64,000 nucleotides of DNA from assembly GCA_031285625.1 (NCBI GenBank), contig JAITVV010000043.1:1-64000 (forward strand), written 5' to 3'. Below are positions 62,787 through 64,000 of the stretch, piece after piece. The notes beneath the pieces are model-generated. The model had not been told where the DNA came from. It made no database searches and was given only the letters and a program-made list of their open reading frames with translations. This stretch comes from Prevotella sp. (lineage in GTDB: Bacteria > Bacteroidota > Bacteroidia > Bacteroidales > Dysgonomonadaceae). The translations under genes and the position numbers were made by a program. Each line of letters starts with the position of its first letter. The first letter of the stretch is position 1.

Positions 62787-64000
62787 TTAATTAATCGTAA
62801 TATCTTTAAATACAGCATTACATAATTTGTTTCCGTTATGAGACGTGACAGCCATACCGGCATATACCTTATCGGACATAAATATTATTTGAGAAGAACC
62901 GATTTGTGTCCATTGGGAATTATCTGTTGAGTAATAGGCAGTAAATAAACTACCCGACTTCTTAATTCGTACCCACACATTATTATTCTGAACCGAAGCC
63001 ACTGTAGCTGAAGTGCCCCATCCGTCTATACTTCTTCTCTGAAATGTAACCTTCGATGATGGAGTAATTGCTACCATTACATTTTTAGAATTTACATTTA
63101 GACCCGAACGAATCATAAGACCTGCTTTTGCCCAATCATTTGTATTATCCAAGCCTACGACCTTAGCTGTAATTGTCATATTTCCGGACAACTGCTGATA
63201 GGTAAAATTAAACTGATCGCTCGAACCTTCAATATCTGTTCCGGAACCAGCTATTTGATACTGCTTTAGTTCCGTATTAAACGAAGAAGTTCCAGCTATA
63301 TTAACACTTCCTACATCCAGTTTTTTCCAAGGAGCAAGCGTTGACTTGAATTTCTTAACAGTAACATCACTAAATACAGCTTTTGTTGCCTGATTTACAT
63401 CATGGGATGTAACAGCCATTCCTATATAAAATTTATCAGATATATCTACCGTCTGATCAAGACCTATTTGTATCCAGTTTTTATTATCGGTAGAGTAAAA
63501 AGCACTAAAACTATCATTCTCCTTACGAACCTTGAGCCAAACCGGAGCTTTTATATTATTTGCCAATTTAGCTGATGTGCCTCCACCATTAGTTGTTCTA
63601 TACTGAAATGAAACTCCATTTGATGGTGTCATAGCAACCATAGCATTACTTGAGTTATTTACTAAAGAAGAACGGATCATAAGTCCTGCCTTAGTCCATG
63701 CATTAATTGCGTCCACACTATTTATTTTTGCAGAGAACTCTACATCGCCTTCCAGCTCCTGATATACATAACGGAATTCATCTTTTGTGCCCTCAATATC
63801 GGCACCTGCAGCTTCGATACTGAACTGAGATGTTGTTGCATCATAACTGGATTTACTATCAACAAGGAGTTTACCTATATCGCTTCTCATCCATGGCTCC
63901 GGCCAGATATTAGCAGGATTTTCAGATGCTTTAACGCGTATCACAACAGAAGCATGAGGTCTCAAAGCAATATTAAACGATTTCATATCACCTAATTCTT
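62787..64000 (-). CDS. Secreted carbohydrate-active protein, C-terminal part with two concanavalin-like repeats (5' partial)
   Basis: The frame is open to the right edge, so the true start is outside; the first Met in the window is at 63986. The first residues (ELGDMKSFNIALRPHASVVI) look like the closing strands of a glycosidase beta-sandwich domain, as in alpha-galactosidase-type enzymes. Two repeats of about 180 residues follow, each with an IEG...F.Y.YQ.L.G, W.KAGLMIRS, A.TPS..V.FQ.R and AFYSTDN..W.QIG pattern (DUF1349-like, LamG/concanavalin fold). Such domains usually bind carbohydrate. Likely a modular exported glycosidase; the catalytic family is not visible here. Confidence 0.75.
   Translation of the reverse strand, partial: ELGDMKSFNIALRPHASVVIRVKASENPANIWPEPWMRSDIGKLLVDSKSSYDATTSQFSIEAAGADIEGTKDEFRYVYQELEGDVEFSAKINSVDAINAWTKAGLMIRSSLVNNSSNAMVAMTPSNGVSFQYRTTNGGGTSAKLANNIKAPVWLKVRKENDSFSAFYSTDNKNWIQIGLDQTVDISDKFYIGMAVTSHDVNQATKAVFSDVTVKKFKSTLAPWKKLDVGSVNIAGTSSFNTELKQYQIAGSGTDIEGSSDQFNFTYQQLSGNMTITAKVVGLDNTNDWAKAGLMIRSGLNVNSKNVMVAITPSSKVTFQRRSIDGWGTSATVASVQNNNVWVRIKKSGSLFTAYYSTDNSQWTQIGSSQIIFMSDKVYAGMAVTSHNGNKLCNAVFKDITIN

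Overview
The window is AT-rich DNA from a member of the Bacteroidota, most likely order Bacteroidales and close to Dysgonomonas. This rests on the SusC/SusD/SusE glycan-uptake genes, Bacteroidota-type promoters (TTTG, 19-21 bp, TAnnTTTG), the near absence of strong Shine-Dalgarno sites, a DUF3836-like and a DUF4348-like protein, and an arginine gene order typical of Bacteroides relatives. Genus placement is an inference. I saw no rRNA, tRNA or CRISPR array.

Layout. 1-113: end of an IS3-like insertion sequence cut by the window edge. 151-4420: small or poorly known genes, including an ECF sigma factor translationally coupled to a small membrane protein, a 36-residue membrane peptide and a 2[4Fe-4S] ferredoxin. 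4458-8858: extradiol dioxygenase, YceI lipoprotein, divergent LysR regulator and an acyl-CoA synthetase. 9018-16626: EttA, a DUF5686 outer-membrane protein, a diacylglycerol-kinase-like lipid kinase, and a cysteine desulfidase with a lipoprotein partner. 16694-24879: a compact starch/maltooligosaccharide utilisation locus (SusC, SusD, SusE, GH97 SusB), bracketed by two LacI-type operators and preceded by a (CT)37 tract. 25613-31303: complete RND efflux operon. 31496-38864: AsmA-like protein, rRNA-type methyltransferase, HerA-like ATPase, GT-C glycosyltransferase and a lipoprotein. 38928-46145: CPBP protease, an operon of ABC-F, SGNH hydrolase and M13 peptidase, and an unknown secreted lipoprotein. 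46220-47955: GH25 lysozyme, a frameshifted CD225-like gene and a DUF2752 gene. 48088-57168: arginine biosynthesis genes (argR, GNAT, argG, argC, argD) broken up by a GxxExxY cassette, a glycosyltransferase and two tandem MutS-like genes. 57312-62659: kdsA, comB, yraN, yjbR, birA and a GH3 glucosidase in one tight run. 62787-64000: C-terminal part of a secreted carbohydrate-active protein with two concanavalin-like repeats.

The most unusual features are non-coding. The GxxExxY gene is bracketed by 32-bp near-perfect inverted repeats inside the arginine operon; the upstream arm sits 2 bp before its start codon and the downstream arm contains its stop. A 53-bp two-armed intergenic repeat occurs five times, always in the same orientation upstream of a gene. 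A second, larger nested palindromic repeat family occurs in intact and decayed form at several gene ends.

The Sus-like genes would capture and import alpha-glucans, with GH97 and perhaps the GH3 enzyme trimming products. The RND operon exports toxic compounds. The arginine genes likely use succinylated intermediates, as known for Bacteroides. All functions are assigned by reading motifs in the translated sequence; no database search was run.
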